NCBI RefSeq assembly: GCF_003934165.1
Contig: NZ_ML133508.1
Location: 1-64,000 of the forward strand
DNA length: 64,000 nucleotides
Direction: 5' to 3'
Origin: Borborobacter arsenicus
Lineage (GTDB): Bacteria > Pseudomonadota > Alphaproteobacteria > Rhizobiales > Rhizobiaceae
Made by a program: the position numbers and the translations under genes. Under the pieces are notes generated by a model, which saw only the letters and a list, made by a program, of their open reading frames with translations, was not told where the DNA came from and did not search any database. Shown here piece after piece: positions 18,123 through 26,820 of this stretch; position 1 is the first letter of the stretch; each line of letters begins with the position of its first letter.

Positions 18123-18932
18123 CTATTCACTCTTGTCGGACTGTTTCAGCTCTTCCAGCGTTGGCATCGAAACGATGTGATAGCCCGAATCTACATAATG
18201 GATTTCGCCGGTGACCCCTGAAGACAGGTCCGAAAGCAGGTAGAGGGCAGAGCCCCCCACCTCGTCTATCGTTACCGTCCGGCGCAACGGAGAATTGCGC
18301 TGCTGATAGGAGAACATGTAGCGCGCGTCGGATATGCCGGCGCCGGCAAGCGTGCGCACCGGGCCTGCCGAAATGCCGTTGACGCGGATGCCGCGCGGAC
18401 CATAGTCATTGGCGAGGTAGCGAATGCTGGCCTCCAGCCCGGCCTTGGCAACGCCCATGACATTGTAGTTTGGCATCACGCGCGTCGATCCGGCATAGGT
18501 TAGCGTGACCATCGAGCCGCCATCCTGCATCAGCGCTGCAGCATTGCGCGCAACCTCGGTGAAGGAATAGCAGGAGATCACCATCGTGCGGATGAAGTTT
18601 TCCCGGCTGGTGTCGGCATAGAGGCCCTTCAATTCGTTTTTGTCCGAGAAGCCGATGGCATGCACGACGAAATCGAGCTTGCCCCATTGCTTGTCCAGTG
18701 TCTCAAAGACAGAACTGACCGAGGCGCTGTCTTCCACGTCGCAGGGCAGGACCAGCGAGGCTTTGACCTGCTCGGCCAGCGGCTTGACGCGTCGGCCGAA
18801 GGCCTCGCCCTGATAGGTGAAGGCCAGTTCCGCGCCGTGGGCGGCAAGCTGCTTGGCTATGCCCCAGGCAATGGAATGGTCGTTGGCGACCCCCATCACG
18901 AGGCCGCGCTTGCCTTTCATCAAAGCTTCCAT
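18123..18932 (-). CDS. fabI: Enoyl-[acyl-carrier-protein] reductase (NADH), FabI
   Basis: A 269-residue short-chain dehydrogenase that reduces trans-2-enoyl-ACP in each round of type II fatty acid synthesis. The N-terminal nucleotide site has the FabI form GLVMGVANDHSIAWGIA (about 10-26), and the catalytic Y-x6-K motif is YNVMGVAK (about 158-165) after YAGSTRVMPN. Length is normal (about 260-270). It is the last gene of fabA-fabB-fabI on the minus strand, 12 bp after fabB. Rhizobial genomes often have more than one FabI; this one, linked to fabA-fabB, belongs to the unsaturated fatty acid operon. Confidence 0.94.
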   Translation of the reverse strand: MEALMKGKRGLVMGVANDHSIAWGIAKQLAAHGAELAFTYQGEAFGRRVKPLAEQVKASLVLPCDVEDSASVSSVFETLDKQWGKLDFVVHAIGFSDKNELKGLYADTSRENFIRTMVISCYSFTEVARNAAALMQDGGSMVTLTYAGSTRVMPNYNVMGVAKAGLEASIRYLANDYGPRGIRVNGISAGPVRTLAGAGISDARYMFSYQQRNSPLRRTVTIDEVGGSALYLLSDLSSGVTGEIHYVDSGYHIVSMPTLEELKQSDKSE

Positions 18933-18944
18933 GGAAAGACTACC

Positions 18945-20165
18945 TCAGCCGTTATAGCGCTGGAAAACGAGCGTGGCGTTGGTGCCGCCGAAACCGAACG
19001 AATTCGACAGCACAGTGTCAATCTTGGCATTGTCGATGCGCTTGCGCACGATGGGCATGCCTTCGAATTCGGGATCGAGTTCCTCGATATGGGCACTTTC
19101 ACCGATGAAGCCGCCCTGCATCATCAGGATCGAGTAGATGGACTCCTGCACGCCCGCCGCGCCCAGCGAATGGCCGGTGAGCGACTTGGTCGAGGTGACA
19201 TTCGGCATATTTTCCCCGAACACCTCGCGGATCGCATTCATTTCCTTGGAATCGCCGATCGGCGTGGAGGTGCCGTGCGTGTTGATATAGTCGACAGACC
19301 CCGAAACGCTCGCCAGCGCCTGTTTCATGCAGCGAACGGCACCCTCGCCCGAAGGGGCGACCATATCGTAACCATCGGAAGTCGCACCATAGCCGACGAT
19401 CTCGGCATGGATTTTCGCACCGCGCGCTTTTGCATGTTCCAATTCTTCCAGAACCAGAACACCGGCACCACCGGCAATGACGAAACCGTCGCGATTGACG
19501 TCATAGGCGCGCGAGGCGACTGGGGCGCGGTCGTTGAATTTGGAAGACATGGCGCCCATCGCGTCAAACAGGTCCGACATCGTCCAGTCGAGATCCTCAT
19601 GGCCGCCGGCAAAGATCATGTCCTGCTTGCCCCATTGGATCAACTCATAGGCATTGCCGATGCAATGCGCCGAGGTCGAACAGGCCGAGGAGATAGAATA
19701 GTTGACGCCGTGGATCTTGAACCAGGTGGCGAGCGTGGCCGAGGCCGTGGATGACATCGCCTTCGGGACAGCAAATGGGCCGATGCGCTTGGGGCTGTTG
19801 TTCTTGCGGGTTATGTCGGCGGCCTCGACGATCGTCTTGGTCGATGGCCCGCCGGAACCCATGATGATGCCCGTGCGTTCATTGGTGATTTCGCCTTCGG
19901 CAAGGCCGGCATCGGCAATCGCCTGTTCCATGGCGACGTGGTTCCACGCGCCCCCTTTGGACAGAAACCGCATTGCGCGGCGATCCACCAATTCCGTCGG
20001 ATCGAGCGTCGGAGCCCCCCACACCTGGCAGCGGAAGCCATGCTCGGCAAAAGAGTCCGAAAAACTGATGCCGGATTTAGCGTCCCGCAGGGAAGCCTGC
20101 ACCTCTTGCGCGGTATTTCCGATCGACGATACGATCCCGAGGCCTGTGACAACGACGCGTCTCAT
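18945..20165 (-). CDS. fabB: 3-oxoacyl-[acyl-carrier-protein] synthase I (FabB)
   Basis: A 406-residue condensing enzyme that elongates acyl-ACP, including the unsaturated branch created by FabA. The thiolase-fold Cys-His-His triad is visible: nucleophile in [10 protein letters not shown] (about 160-169), His in [11 protein letters not shown] and His in [12 protein letters not shown]. The N-terminus [17 protein letters not shown] is typical. FabB rather than FabF is preferred because of length and position between fabA and fabI. It starts at ATG 20165, 26 bp after fabA. Confidence 0.93.
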   Translation of the reverse strand: MRRVVVTGLGIVSSIGNTAQEVQASLRDAKSGISFSDSFAEHGFRCQVWGAPTLDPTELVDRRAMRFLSKGGAWNHVAMEQAIADAGLAEGEITNERTGIIMGSGGPSTKTIVEAADITRKNNSPKRIGPFAVPKAMSSTASATLATWFKIHGVNYSISSACSTSAHCIGNAYELIQWGKQDMIFAGGHEDLDWTMSDLFDAMGAMSSKFNDRAPVASRAYDVNRDGFVIAGGAGVLVLEELEHAKARGAKIHAEIVGYGATSDGYDMVAPSGEGAVRCMKQALASVSGSVDYINTHGTSTPIGDSKEMNAIREVFGENMPNVTSTKSLTGHSLGAAGVQESIYSILMMQGGFIGESAHIEELDPEFEGMPIVRKRIDNAKIDTVLSNSFGFGGTNATLVFQRYNG

Positions 20166-20191
20166 GCGATGTTCCTTCGTGTCTTCAGCAC

Positions 20192-20707
20192 TCAGGCTGT
20201 TTCTTGTTTTGCCAGGCCGACGCGCAGGTCGGTGGCCTTGTAGATTTGCTCCCCATCGGCTTTCAGCCAGCCGTCGGCGGTGCCGAGCACTAGGCGACCG
20301 CGCATGACGCGCTTGAAGTCGACGCCATATTCGACCTTCTTGACCTTCGGCGTCACCATGCCCTTGAACTTGACCTCGCCGGTAGACAGCGCCATGCCCT
20401 TGCCAGGCTCACCCAGCCAGCCCAGGAAGAAACCAGTCATCTGCCACAATGCATCAAGGCCAAGGCAGCCGGGCATCACCGGATTGCCGATGAAATGGCA
20501 AGGGAAGAACCAAAGGTCAGGCTTGATATCCAACTCTGCGCGTACGAAGCCCTTGTCGAATTCGCCGCCGGTTTCCGAGATTTCGGTGATCCGGTCGAAC
20601 ATCAGCATCGGCGGAGCAGGCAGTTGCGCATTGCCGGGCCCGAACAACTCGCCGCGGGCGCAGGCAAGCAGGTCCTCGTAATCGTAGCTGGACTTCGAAA
20701 CCGCCAT
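20192..20707 (-). CDS. fabA: 3-hydroxydecanoyl-ACP dehydratase/isomerase FabA
   Basis: A 171-residue hotdog-fold enzyme that dehydrates 3-hydroxydecanoyl-ACP and isomerises the product, starting anaerobic-type unsaturated fatty acid synthesis. The active site is seen in [19 protein letters not shown] (about residues 67-85), containing the catalytic His71 and Asp85. Length equals E. coli FabA (172). It is first in the fabA-fabB-fabI operon and is divergent from irr across a 187-bp region that must contain both promoters. Confidence 0.96.
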   Translation of the reverse strand: MAVSKSSYDYEDLLACARGELFGPGNAQLPAPPMLMFDRITEISETGGEFDKGFVRAELDIKPDLWFFPCHFIGNPVMPGCLGLDALWQMTGFFLGWLGEPGKGMALSTGEVKFKGMVTPKVKKVEYGVDFKRVMRGRLVLGTADGWLKADGEQIYKATDLRVGLAKQETA

Positions 20708-20894
20708 AAAACGTCTTCCTTTCTCCGACGCCGTCGCGCCCTTGCCTCGTTTCCTAACACAGTCTGTTTGCGCGCGGAAACCGCCGTTTGCGATTAGCCT
20801 GCCGGTCAGCCTGGGTCAATGTGCGCCTATTGATCGCTTTTCGTGGACAGATTATATCTCGGGCAGGTATGGCTCGGATAGCTGATCGGTTCAG

Positions 20895-21359
20895 GTGCCG
20901 GGTTCGGTGGTTGTTATGGGATATGATAGGTTTGTGGATTTGACGGTCCCGAACGAAATGGCAGTGGACAAACGTGTGCGCGATGCGGGCTTGCGTCCGA
21001 CGCGTCAGCGGGTTGCCTTGGCAAATCTCATTTTCGCCAAGGGAGACCGGCATCTGTCGGCCGAGGAACTGCATGAGGAGGCGGTGAGCGCTGGTGTCCC
21101 GGTCTCGCTGGCCACCGTCTATAACGCGCTCCATCAATTTACCGAAGCCGGACTGCTGCGCATCCTCGCGGTCGAAGGCTCGAGGACCTATTTCGACACC
21201 AACACCTCGGACCATCACCATTTCTTTATCGAGGGCGAAAACAAGATCTTCGATATCGAGTCCGGCCCGGTGACGGTGCTTGACTTGCCCGAGCCGCCAG
21301 AAGGCATGGAAATCGCCAATGTCGACGTGGTGGTAAGACTCAGGCGGCGGCGCGACTGA
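20895..21359 (+). CDS. irr: Iron response regulator Irr (Fur family)
   Basis: A 154-residue Fur-superfamily protein. In rhizobia Irr senses iron through haem and represses or activates haem and iron genes when iron is scarce. The winged helix spans about 30-90 (GLRPTRQRVALANLIF and VSLATVYNALHQFTEAGLL), followed by dimerisation strands with TSDHHHFF, the His-rich segment linked to haem binding in Irr proteins. It lacks the Cys-x-x-Cys zinc pairs of classical Fur. It starts at GTG 20895, though ATG 20916 with GGTGG upstream is an alternative. Divergence from fabA is the usual rhizobial arrangement. Confidence 0.92.
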   Translation: MPGSVVVMGYDRFVDLTVPNEMAVDKRVRDAGLRPTRQRVALANLIFAKGDRHLSAEELHEEAVSAGVPVSLATVYNALHQFTEAGLLRILAVEGSRTYFDTNTSDHHHFFIEGENKIFDIESGPVTVLDLPEPPEGMEIANVDVVVRLRRRRD

Positions 21360-21379
21360 GCTCGCCGGTTCGAGATTTC

Positions 21380-21754
21380 ATGCGTCTCCTGGACCTCGTT
21401 GTCAGGCTGGAATGGCTCGCCATATTCGCAGCCGCTGTAGCCTTTTACGCTTTCACCGGCGGATCCTGGGTTTTCTTCCTGCTATTGTTCCTGGCGCCTG
21501 ATCTTTCCATGATCGGGTATCTGGCAGGGCCTCGCGCCGGCGCACTCGCCTACAACATGTTTCATACCGTTGTCGGTCCGCTATGCCTGATCGGCTTGGG
21601 CAGCGTTTTCGGCCACGCCCTTTTATTTCAGCTAGGGGCAATCTGGATGGCCCATATCGGCTTCGACCGGGTGCTCGGCTACGGCCTCAAGGCCGCGACC
21701 AGTTTCCATGAAACCCATATGGGCCGCATCGGGCGAAAACAGCTCAATCCTTGA
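21380..21754 (+). CDS. DUF4260 small membrane protein
   Basis: A 124-residue, mostly hydrophobic protein matching DUF4260: LEWLAIFAAAVAFYAF, then WVFFLLLFLAPDLSMIGYL, GPRAGALAYNMFHTVVGP and FDRVLGYGLK near the end. Three or four transmembrane helices are expected, so it is an inner-membrane protein of unknown role. It starts at ATG 21380, 20 bp after irr on the same strand, so it may be cotranscribed with it. Its end overlaps the convergent SH3 gene by 11 bp. Confidence 0.85.
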   Translation: MRLLDLVVRLEWLAIFAAAVAFYAFTGGSWVFFLLLFLAPDLSMIGYLAGPRAGALAYNMFHTVVGPLCLIGLGSVFGHALLFQLGAIWMAHIGFDRVLGYGLKAATSFHETHMGRIGRKQLNP

Positions 21755-22304
21755 CCAGTTCACCGGGATAGGCGCCCCAGACCAGCGTCTGGCTGATCCA
21801 GCCCGTATGACCGGAAAACGTCATTTCGCACCATTTGCCGTCGCAGGATTTGATGGCGCCGACGACACCCGGTTCCAATATGGCAACCGCATGCGCCTCA
21901 TTGTCCGGCTTGGACAGAAGTGTGATCGTGGCGTCCTTGCCGCGCTGCCAGGGGGCGGCAATCGCCGTGCGCCGGCCCGAAAGCAGCGACTGGTTGATCC
22001 AGCCCTCCGCCCCTTCCGAATCGCGTACGCGCCGCCAATTGTCATATTCCTGCGTGATCTCCATCGGCAGGCCCGGCTTGGTGTAGAGCCAGTTGACGGC
22101 GTAGTTCAGCCCCGGCCCGATGCGGGCATTGACCCGCCCGGATTTCAAGCTGACGAATCGCGGTATTGGAAGTCCGCTCGGGCCGAGCGTTACATTCTGG
22201 TTGGGGGCAGCCTGGACCCGTGAAACCGAAATTTCCGTCGAGGAGAATACAAGGCCAAGCAACGCGGCGCTAAGTGTGATGCGAAGCGATACGAAAGCGG
22301 CCAC
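21744..22304 (-). CDS. Exported protein with two bacterial SH3-like domains
   Basis: A 186-residue protein from GTG 22304. Its N-terminal signal peptide is about residues 1-32 (...ISVSRVQAA). Residues 50-110 and 120-180 form two SH3b/SH3_4 repeats: SGRVNARIGPGLNYAVNWLY, EGAEGWINQSLLSG, and in the second KWCEMTFSGHTGWISQTLVWG. Such proteins sit in the periplasm and probably bind cell-wall peptides; the family has no detailed function. It overlaps the DUF4260 end and is divergent from the 2-hydroxyacid dehydrogenase. Confidence 0.83.
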   Translation of the reverse strand: MAAFVSLRITLSAALLGLVFSSTEISVSRVQAAPNQNVTLGPSGLPIPRFVSLKSGRVNARIGPGLNYAVNWLYTKPGLPMEITQEYDNWRRVRDSEGAEGWINQSLLSGRRTAIAAPWQRGKDATITLLSKPDNEAHAVAILEPGVVGAIKSCDGKWCEMTFSGHTGWISQTLVWGAYPGELVKD

Positions 22305-22471
22305 CGTCAGTCCTCTTGCATGATTTGCCCGATAGGCGCCGCTGGCGGACGCCCCTTTTTCTTTGTCTTCGCCGTCGCTGCTTGTTACACAGGCAGGGAT
22401 GCCAAAGCCGGTTTCCAGTTTCGCCCGTCTTGGTTAAAGAGGTCTCAACAGGATCCGGATTCGAGGACATA

Positions 22472-23473
22472 ATGGCCGGCAAAAAGAAGCCTCTTGTTGT
22501 GATCACGCGCAAGCTTCCCGACCAGGTGGAAACGCGCATGCGCGAGCTGTTCGATGCGCGGCTAAACCTGGAGGACAGGCCGCTGACCCAGCCGGAGTTG
22601 GTTGCTGCCGTCAAGGAAGCCGATGTTCTGGTGCCGACCGTTACCGACCGCATCGATGAAGCGCTGATCGAGCAGGCTGGTGAGAACCTGAAGCTGATCG
22701 CCAATTTCGGCAATGGCGTCGACAAGATCGACGTGGCGGCTGCGGCCAGAAAAGGCATTACGGTCACGAACACGCCCAACGTGCTCACTGAGGATACCGC
22801 CGACATGACGATGGCGCTCATTCTCGCCGTGCCGCGGCGGTTGGCGGAAGGTGCCAATGTGCTCGACGGGTCCGGAAAATGGGCCGGCTGGTCGCCAACC
22901 TGGATGCTAGGCCGCCGCATTTGGGGCAAGCGGCTCGGTATTGTCGGCATGGGCCGTATAGGCACGGCTGTGGCCCGTCGCGCCAAGGCGTTCGGCCTGT
23001 CGATCCACTACCACAACCGCAACCATGTGATGCGTGAGCTAGAGGATGAGCTAGAGGCGACCTACTGGGACAGCCTCGACCAGATGCTGGCGCGGATGGA
23101 TATCATCTCGGTCAACTGCCCATCGACGCCGGCGACCTTCCATCTGCTCTCGGCGCGCCGTCTGGCCCTGCTGCAACCGACGGCCTATCTGGTCAACACT
23201 GCGCGCGGTGACATCATCGACGAGGAAGCGCTGATAAAGCTGTTGCAGGATGGTCGGGTCGCCGGTGCGGGCCTCGACGTTTTCGAGAATGAACCGGTGG
23301 TCAATCCCAAGCTGGTCAAGCTCGCCGCCAAGGGCAAGGTCGTCATCTTGCCGCATATGGGGTCAGCGACGATTGAAGGCCGGATCGACATGGGCGAGAA
23401 GGTCATCATCAACATCCGCACTTTCATCGACGGCCACCGGCCACCGGATCGCGTGCTGCCGCTACGCTACTGA
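22472..23473 (+). CDS. D-2-hydroxyacid dehydrogenase (glyoxylate/hydroxypyruvate reductase-like)
   Basis: A 333-residue cytoplasmic NAD(P)-dependent dehydrogenase. Domain signs are the Rossmann motif LGIVGMGRIGTAVARRAKAFG (about 155-175, seen as GMGRIG), TADMTMALILAVPRR, and the catalytic Arg/Glu/His set in NTARGDIIDEEAL, GAGLDVFENEP and LPHMGSATIE. This is close to rhizobial enzymes annotated as D-glycerate dehydrogenase, so reduction of glyoxylate or hydroxypyruvate is likely but substrate is not fixed by motifs. ATG 22472 with GAGGAC was chosen; the longer frame from 22316 overlaps the promoter region of the divergent SH3 gene. Confidence 0.88.
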   Translation: MAGKKKPLVVITRKLPDQVETRMRELFDARLNLEDRPLTQPELVAAVKEADVLVPTVTDRIDEALIEQAGENLKLIANFGNGVDKIDVAAAARKGITVTNTPNVLTEDTADMTMALILAVPRRLAEGANVLDGSGKWAGWSPTWMLGRRIWGKRLGIVGMGRIGTAVARRAKAFGLSIHYHNRNHVMRELEDELEATYWDSLDQMLARMDIISVNCPSTPATFHLLSARRLALLQPTAYLVNTARGDIIDEEALIKLLQDGRVAGAGLDVFENEPVVNPKLVKLAAKGKVVILPHMGSATIEGRIDMGEKVIINIRTFIDGHRPPDRVLPLRY

Positions 23474-23504
23474 CCTCGGCCGACAGGCGCCGACCGCAGC
23501 GCCT

Positions 23505-24290
23505 TCAGACCGGTGATCGAGCCTTGTAGCGGACGATGTCGAAGCGGGCGGCCAGCGCATCGTAGAGCAGGATGCGTCCGACCAGTGGCTCGCCAATCCG
23601 GGTGATCAGCTTGATCACCTCCATCGCCTGCAATGTACCGATCACACCCGTCAGCGCCCCAACAATACCGGCTTCCGCGCAAGACGGCACCAACCCGGGC
23701 GGGGGCGGTTCTGGGAAAAGATCGCGATAGCTCGGATTTTGTGATCCGTCCGGGCCGGTTTCAAAGGGTTTGAGAACGGTGACTGAGCCATCGAACCGGC
23801 CGACTGCCGCATGGACCAGCGACCGCTTCTTTTCGGCGCAGGCATCGGCCACCGCAAAGCGCGTTGCGAAATTGTCGGAACCGTCGGCGACTATGTCATA
23901 GGGCGCGACAAGCTCGCCGGCATTGGCGGCGGTCAATCTTATGTTGTGTAAGTTGACGCCTACATTGGGGTTGATGCGTGCAAGGGTCGCCTTGGCGCTT
24001 TCAAGTTTCGGCTGACCGACTGCATCGGTATCATGGATCACCTGGCGCTGCAGGTTTGAAAGTGAAACCGTATCGTCATCGATGATTCCAAGCGTTCCGA
24101 CACCTGCGGCGGCAAGATATTGCAGGATCGGTGCACCAAGCCCGCCCGCGCCGATGACCAGGACGCGCGCCCTTTTCAGCTTCTGCTGGCCGGCGCCGCC
24201 GATCTCCGGCAATACGATGTGGCGTGCATAGCGCTCGAGTTCATCGGGCGTGAGAGGGGCGGGATCAAAAGCGTTCATGAGGGGGATCAT
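23505..24290 (-). CDS. ThiF/MoeB-family adenylyltransferase
   Basis: A 261-residue E1-like enzyme that adenylates the C-terminal glycine of a sulphur-carrier protein (MoaD or ThiS). The N-terminal ERYARHIVLPEIGGAGQQKL, the nucleotide site VLVIGAGGLGAPILQYLAAAGVG (seen as GAGGLG), the acidic DDDTVSLSNLQRQVIH, and VADGSDNFATRFAV are the family hallmarks. There is no rhodanese domain and the zinc Cys pairs typical of MoeB are not obvious (VPSCAEAG is the only candidate), so MoeB versus ThiF cannot be settled. The nearby molybdenum hydroxylase would need molybdopterin, though this is a housekeeping location next to recF. Confidence 0.85.
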   Translation of the reverse strand: MIPLMNAFDPAPLTPDELERYARHIVLPEIGGAGQQKLKRARVLVIGAGGLGAPILQYLAAAGVGTLGIIDDDTVSLSNLQRQVIHDTDAVGQPKLESAKATLARINPNVGVNLHNIRLTAANAGELVAPYDIVADGSDNFATRFAVADACAEKKRSLVHAAVGRFDGSVTVLKPFETGPDGSQNPSYRDLFPEPPPPGLVPSCAEAGIVGALTGVIGTLQAMEVIKLITRIGEPLVGRILLYDALAARFDIVRYKARSPV

Positions 24291-24310
24291 ATCGACGGCG
24301 ACGCTGCTTG

Positions 24311-25453
24311 TCAGGCGTCTTCGGTGGGGCGTATCGAGCCGTGGTCGACGGTGAGGAACTGCGCTTTGCCTTTCAGGCTGGAAAACAGCACAGGCTCGGT
24401 CCCGGTCATGAATGCCTGGCAGCCAAGCTCTTCCAGGATCTGGAACAAGGCCGCGCGCCGCCCGGCATCGAAATGTGCCGCAATTTCGTCCAAAAGCAGA
24501 ATCGGCACCATGCCCGATATTTCACCGCACAACCGAGCGTGCGACAGCACGAGGCCGACCATCAGCGCCTTCTGTTCGCCGGTTGAGCAAAACTCCGCCG
24601 GCATGGCCTTCGGCCGGTGGCTGACCAGGAGATCGGCGCGATGTGGCCCTTCCAGGGTACGCCCGGCCGCTCGGTCACGCTCTCGCCCCTCGGCCAGCCG
24701 CCGGCGGAAATCCTCCTCGATCTCGACTGCCGCACGCTGGTCGATCTGGCTCTCCAGACCGCCGGCAAGATTGATGTCGGCTTGGGGGAAGGGGCCCGAA
24801 TCGGGCATCTTGCCGATCATGGCTGTAAGCAGGCGGATCGTTTCAGCGCGTGCCGCTGCAATTGCCACACCGGTTTCTGCCATTTGCGTCTCGATTGCCT
24901 CGAACCAGCCGCGATCACGCGAGTCCTCGGTCAGGAGCCGGTTGCGGCTGCGCATGGCTTTTTCATAATCGAGGGCGCGTTGTCCGTGGCTGGAATCGAT
25001 GGCAAGCACTAGGCGGTCGAGAAAGCGGCGGCGGTCAGCTGCCGGGCCTGTGAAAAGCCCGTCCATGGACGGCGTCAGCCAGACGACGCGCAGCCATTCA
25101 AGCATGTCGTCCGCGGACTTCGAATTGGCTGCGTTGATGCGTACGCGTCGGCCGGTTTCGCCGGGCCGCTCGGTTCCGGCTGTGCCGGTGCCGATTTCGA
25201 CCTCGCCATTGTCGCCGTCAATCGTTGCGTGGACGGTAAAGCCGCCCGTGCTGTTTTCCCTTGCAACATCGCCATAGGGCGCTCGCCGCAAGCCGCGGCC
25301 GGGTGTCAGGAAAGATATGGCTTCGAGCAGGTTGGTCTTGCCCGCACCGTTCTCGCCAGTGAAAACGACCGCGCCGGGTTGCAAATCCAGCGCAAGCGCA
25401 ACATAGTTACGGAAATTGGTAAGCCTGAGCTTACGTATATAGGTCGACACCAA
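24311..25453 (-). CDS. recF: DNA replication/repair protein RecF
   Basis: A 380-residue SMC-like ATPase that loads RecA at gaps in DNA together with RecO and RecR. The N-terminus carries LRLTNFRNY and Walker A GENGAGKTNLLEA (about 34-46); the C-terminal part carries the signature FCSTGEQKALMVGLVL and Walker B ILLLDEIAAHFD. Length is normal (360-380). The start is TTG 25453 or GTG 25450, just after AGAGG. It follows dnaN by 41 bp on the minus strand. Confidence 0.93.
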   Translation of the reverse strand: MVSTYIRKLRLTNFRNYVALALDLQPGAVVFTGENGAGKTNLLEAISFLTPGRGLRRAPYGDVARENSTGGFTVHATIDGDNGEVEIGTGTAGTERPGETGRRVRINAANSKSADDMLEWLRVVWLTPSMDGLFTGPAADRRRFLDRLVLAIDSSHGQRALDYEKAMRSRNRLLTEDSRDRGWFEAIETQMAETGVAIAAARAETIRLLTAMIGKMPDSGPFPQADINLAGGLESQIDQRAAVEIEEDFRRRLAEGRERDRAAGRTLEGPHRADLLVSHRPKAMPAEFCSTGEQKALMVGLVLSHARLCGEISGMVPILLLDEIAAHFDAGRRAALFQILEELGCQAFMTGTEPVLFSSLKGKAQFLTVDHGSIRPTEDA

Positions 25454-25494
25454 CCTCTACCTGTTCATCGACCTGCAATCAGCAATCTTCCCGC

Positions 25495-26613
25495 CTAGAC
25501 GCGCATCGGCATGAGCACGTAAAGCGCGTGCTCATCGGACGTGTCATGGATCAGGGTTGGCGACCCGGCGTCGGCCAGCATGAACTTGGCCTCGCCGCCT
25601 GAAAGCTGCGCGGTCACGTCCAGCAGATATTTTGCGTTGAAGCCGATCTCGATCGGATCTGCCGAGTAGTCCGCGGCCAGTTCCTCGACGGCGCTGCCGG
25701 AATCGGGATTGTTGACGGCAAGCGTTACCTGGCCATCGGAAATGGACAGCTTGACTGCGCGCCCGCGCTCGGACGAAACCGTCGAAACGCGGTCGACCGC
25801 TCGGGCAAAGCTCTCCCGGTCGATGATAAGCTGCTTGTCATTGCCGGTCGGAATGACACGCTGATAGTCCGGAAAGGTGCCGTCGATCAGCTTCGATGTC
25901 AGCACGACGCTGCCGATGGTGAAGCGGATCTTGGTATCTGAAAGCTCGGTGGTGACTGCGACATCCGGATCATCGACCAGCTTCTGCAATTCGCTGACGG
26001 TCTTGCGCGGAATGATGACGCCAGGCATTCCCTCCGATCCGGCAGGCGCGTCCATTTCGGCACGTGCCAGTCGGTGTCCGTCGGTCGCAACCGAGCGCAG
26101 TTTCAATTTTCCGGCAGCTTCGATCGTGTGGAAATAGATACCGTTCAGATAGTAGCGCGTCTCCTCGGTGGAGATGGCAAACTGCGTCTTGTCGATCAGG
26201 CCCTTCATGGCCGCCGATTCGATGCGGAAAATATGCGAGAACGAGCCGGCCGTCAGTTCCGGGAAATCGGATTGCGGCAGGCATTGCAAACGGAAGCTCG
26301 AACGGCCGGAAATGACCGACATGGCATTGCCGTCGTCGTCGGTCTTCAGCATCACCTCTGCGCCTTCCGGCAACTTGCGCACGATTTCGTAAAGCAGATG
26401 CGCAGGAACCGTCGTCGCGCCGGCCTGTTCCACGCTTGCCGCCGTTGCCTCGGTCACTTCGAGGTCGAGGTCGGTCGCCTTCATCTCAAGGCTGGCACCT
26501 TCCGCATTCAGCAACACGTTCGACAGAATCGGGATGGTGTTGCGCCGTTCGACCACGCGGTGGACATGGTTGAGGGATTTCAGAAGATTTGAGCGTTCCA
26601 GGATAACACGCAT
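25495..26613 (-). CDS. dnaN: DNA polymerase III beta subunit (sliding clamp)
   Basis: A 372-residue clamp protein that encircles DNA as a dimer and holds the replicative polymerase. Family marks are NHVHRVVERRNTIPILSNVLL near the N-terminus, LPEGAEVMLK, SSFRLQCLPQSDFPEL, EETRYYLNGIYFH, TDGHRLARAEM and the C-terminal YVLMPMRV that ends most beta clamps. Three repeats of about 120 residues are expected. It starts at ATG 26613, 207 bp after dnaA on the same strand, with recF downstream. Confidence 0.97.
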   Translation of the reverse strand: MRVILERSNLLKSLNHVHRVVERRNTIPILSNVLLNAEGASLEMKATDLDLEVTEATAASVEQAGATTVPAHLLYEIVRKLPEGAEVMLKTDDDGNAMSVISGRSSFRLQCLPQSDFPELTAGSFSHIFRIESAAMKGLIDKTQFAISTEETRYYLNGIYFHTIEAAGKLKLRSVATDGHRLARAEMDAPAGSEGMPGVIIPRKTVSELQKLVDDPDVAVTTELSDTKIRFTIGSVVLTSKLIDGTFPDYQRVIPTGNDKQLIIDRESFARAVDRVSTVSSERGRAVKLSISDGQVTLAVNNPDSGSAVEELAADYSADPIEIGFNAKYLLDVTAQLSGGEAKFMLADAGSPTLIHDTSDEHALYVLMPMRV

Positions 26614-26764
26614 GACGAACCAAGCTCGCTTGAATGAAGAAACAGAACCCCAGGATCGGATTTCTGCATAGAGTCCAACATTGTTGGAAGCCGGTCAAAT
26701 TGACAGGAAAGAGCTGGGAAACGCAAGCCCGCGGCGGCGTTGAAGAACACTTCCGCAGGCTTTT

Positions 26765-26807
26765 TGGGGATAACCTATGCGGCCGGCGACCTCTCGGCGA
26801 GGTCGCC
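26765..26807 (-). promoter_or_regulatory. dnaA-dnaN gap: near-consensus DnaA box and GC-rich hairpin
   Basis: TGGGGATAA (26765-26773), read on the minus strand as TTATCCCCA, differs from the DnaA-box consensus TTATCCACA at one base. Next to it GGCGACCTC (26785-26793) pairs with GAGGTCGCC (26799-26807) over a 5-nt loop, 14 bp after the dnaA stop; there is no T-run, so it is at most a weak terminator. Confidence 0.4.
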
Positions 26808-26820
26808 TCAGCAATCCGTC

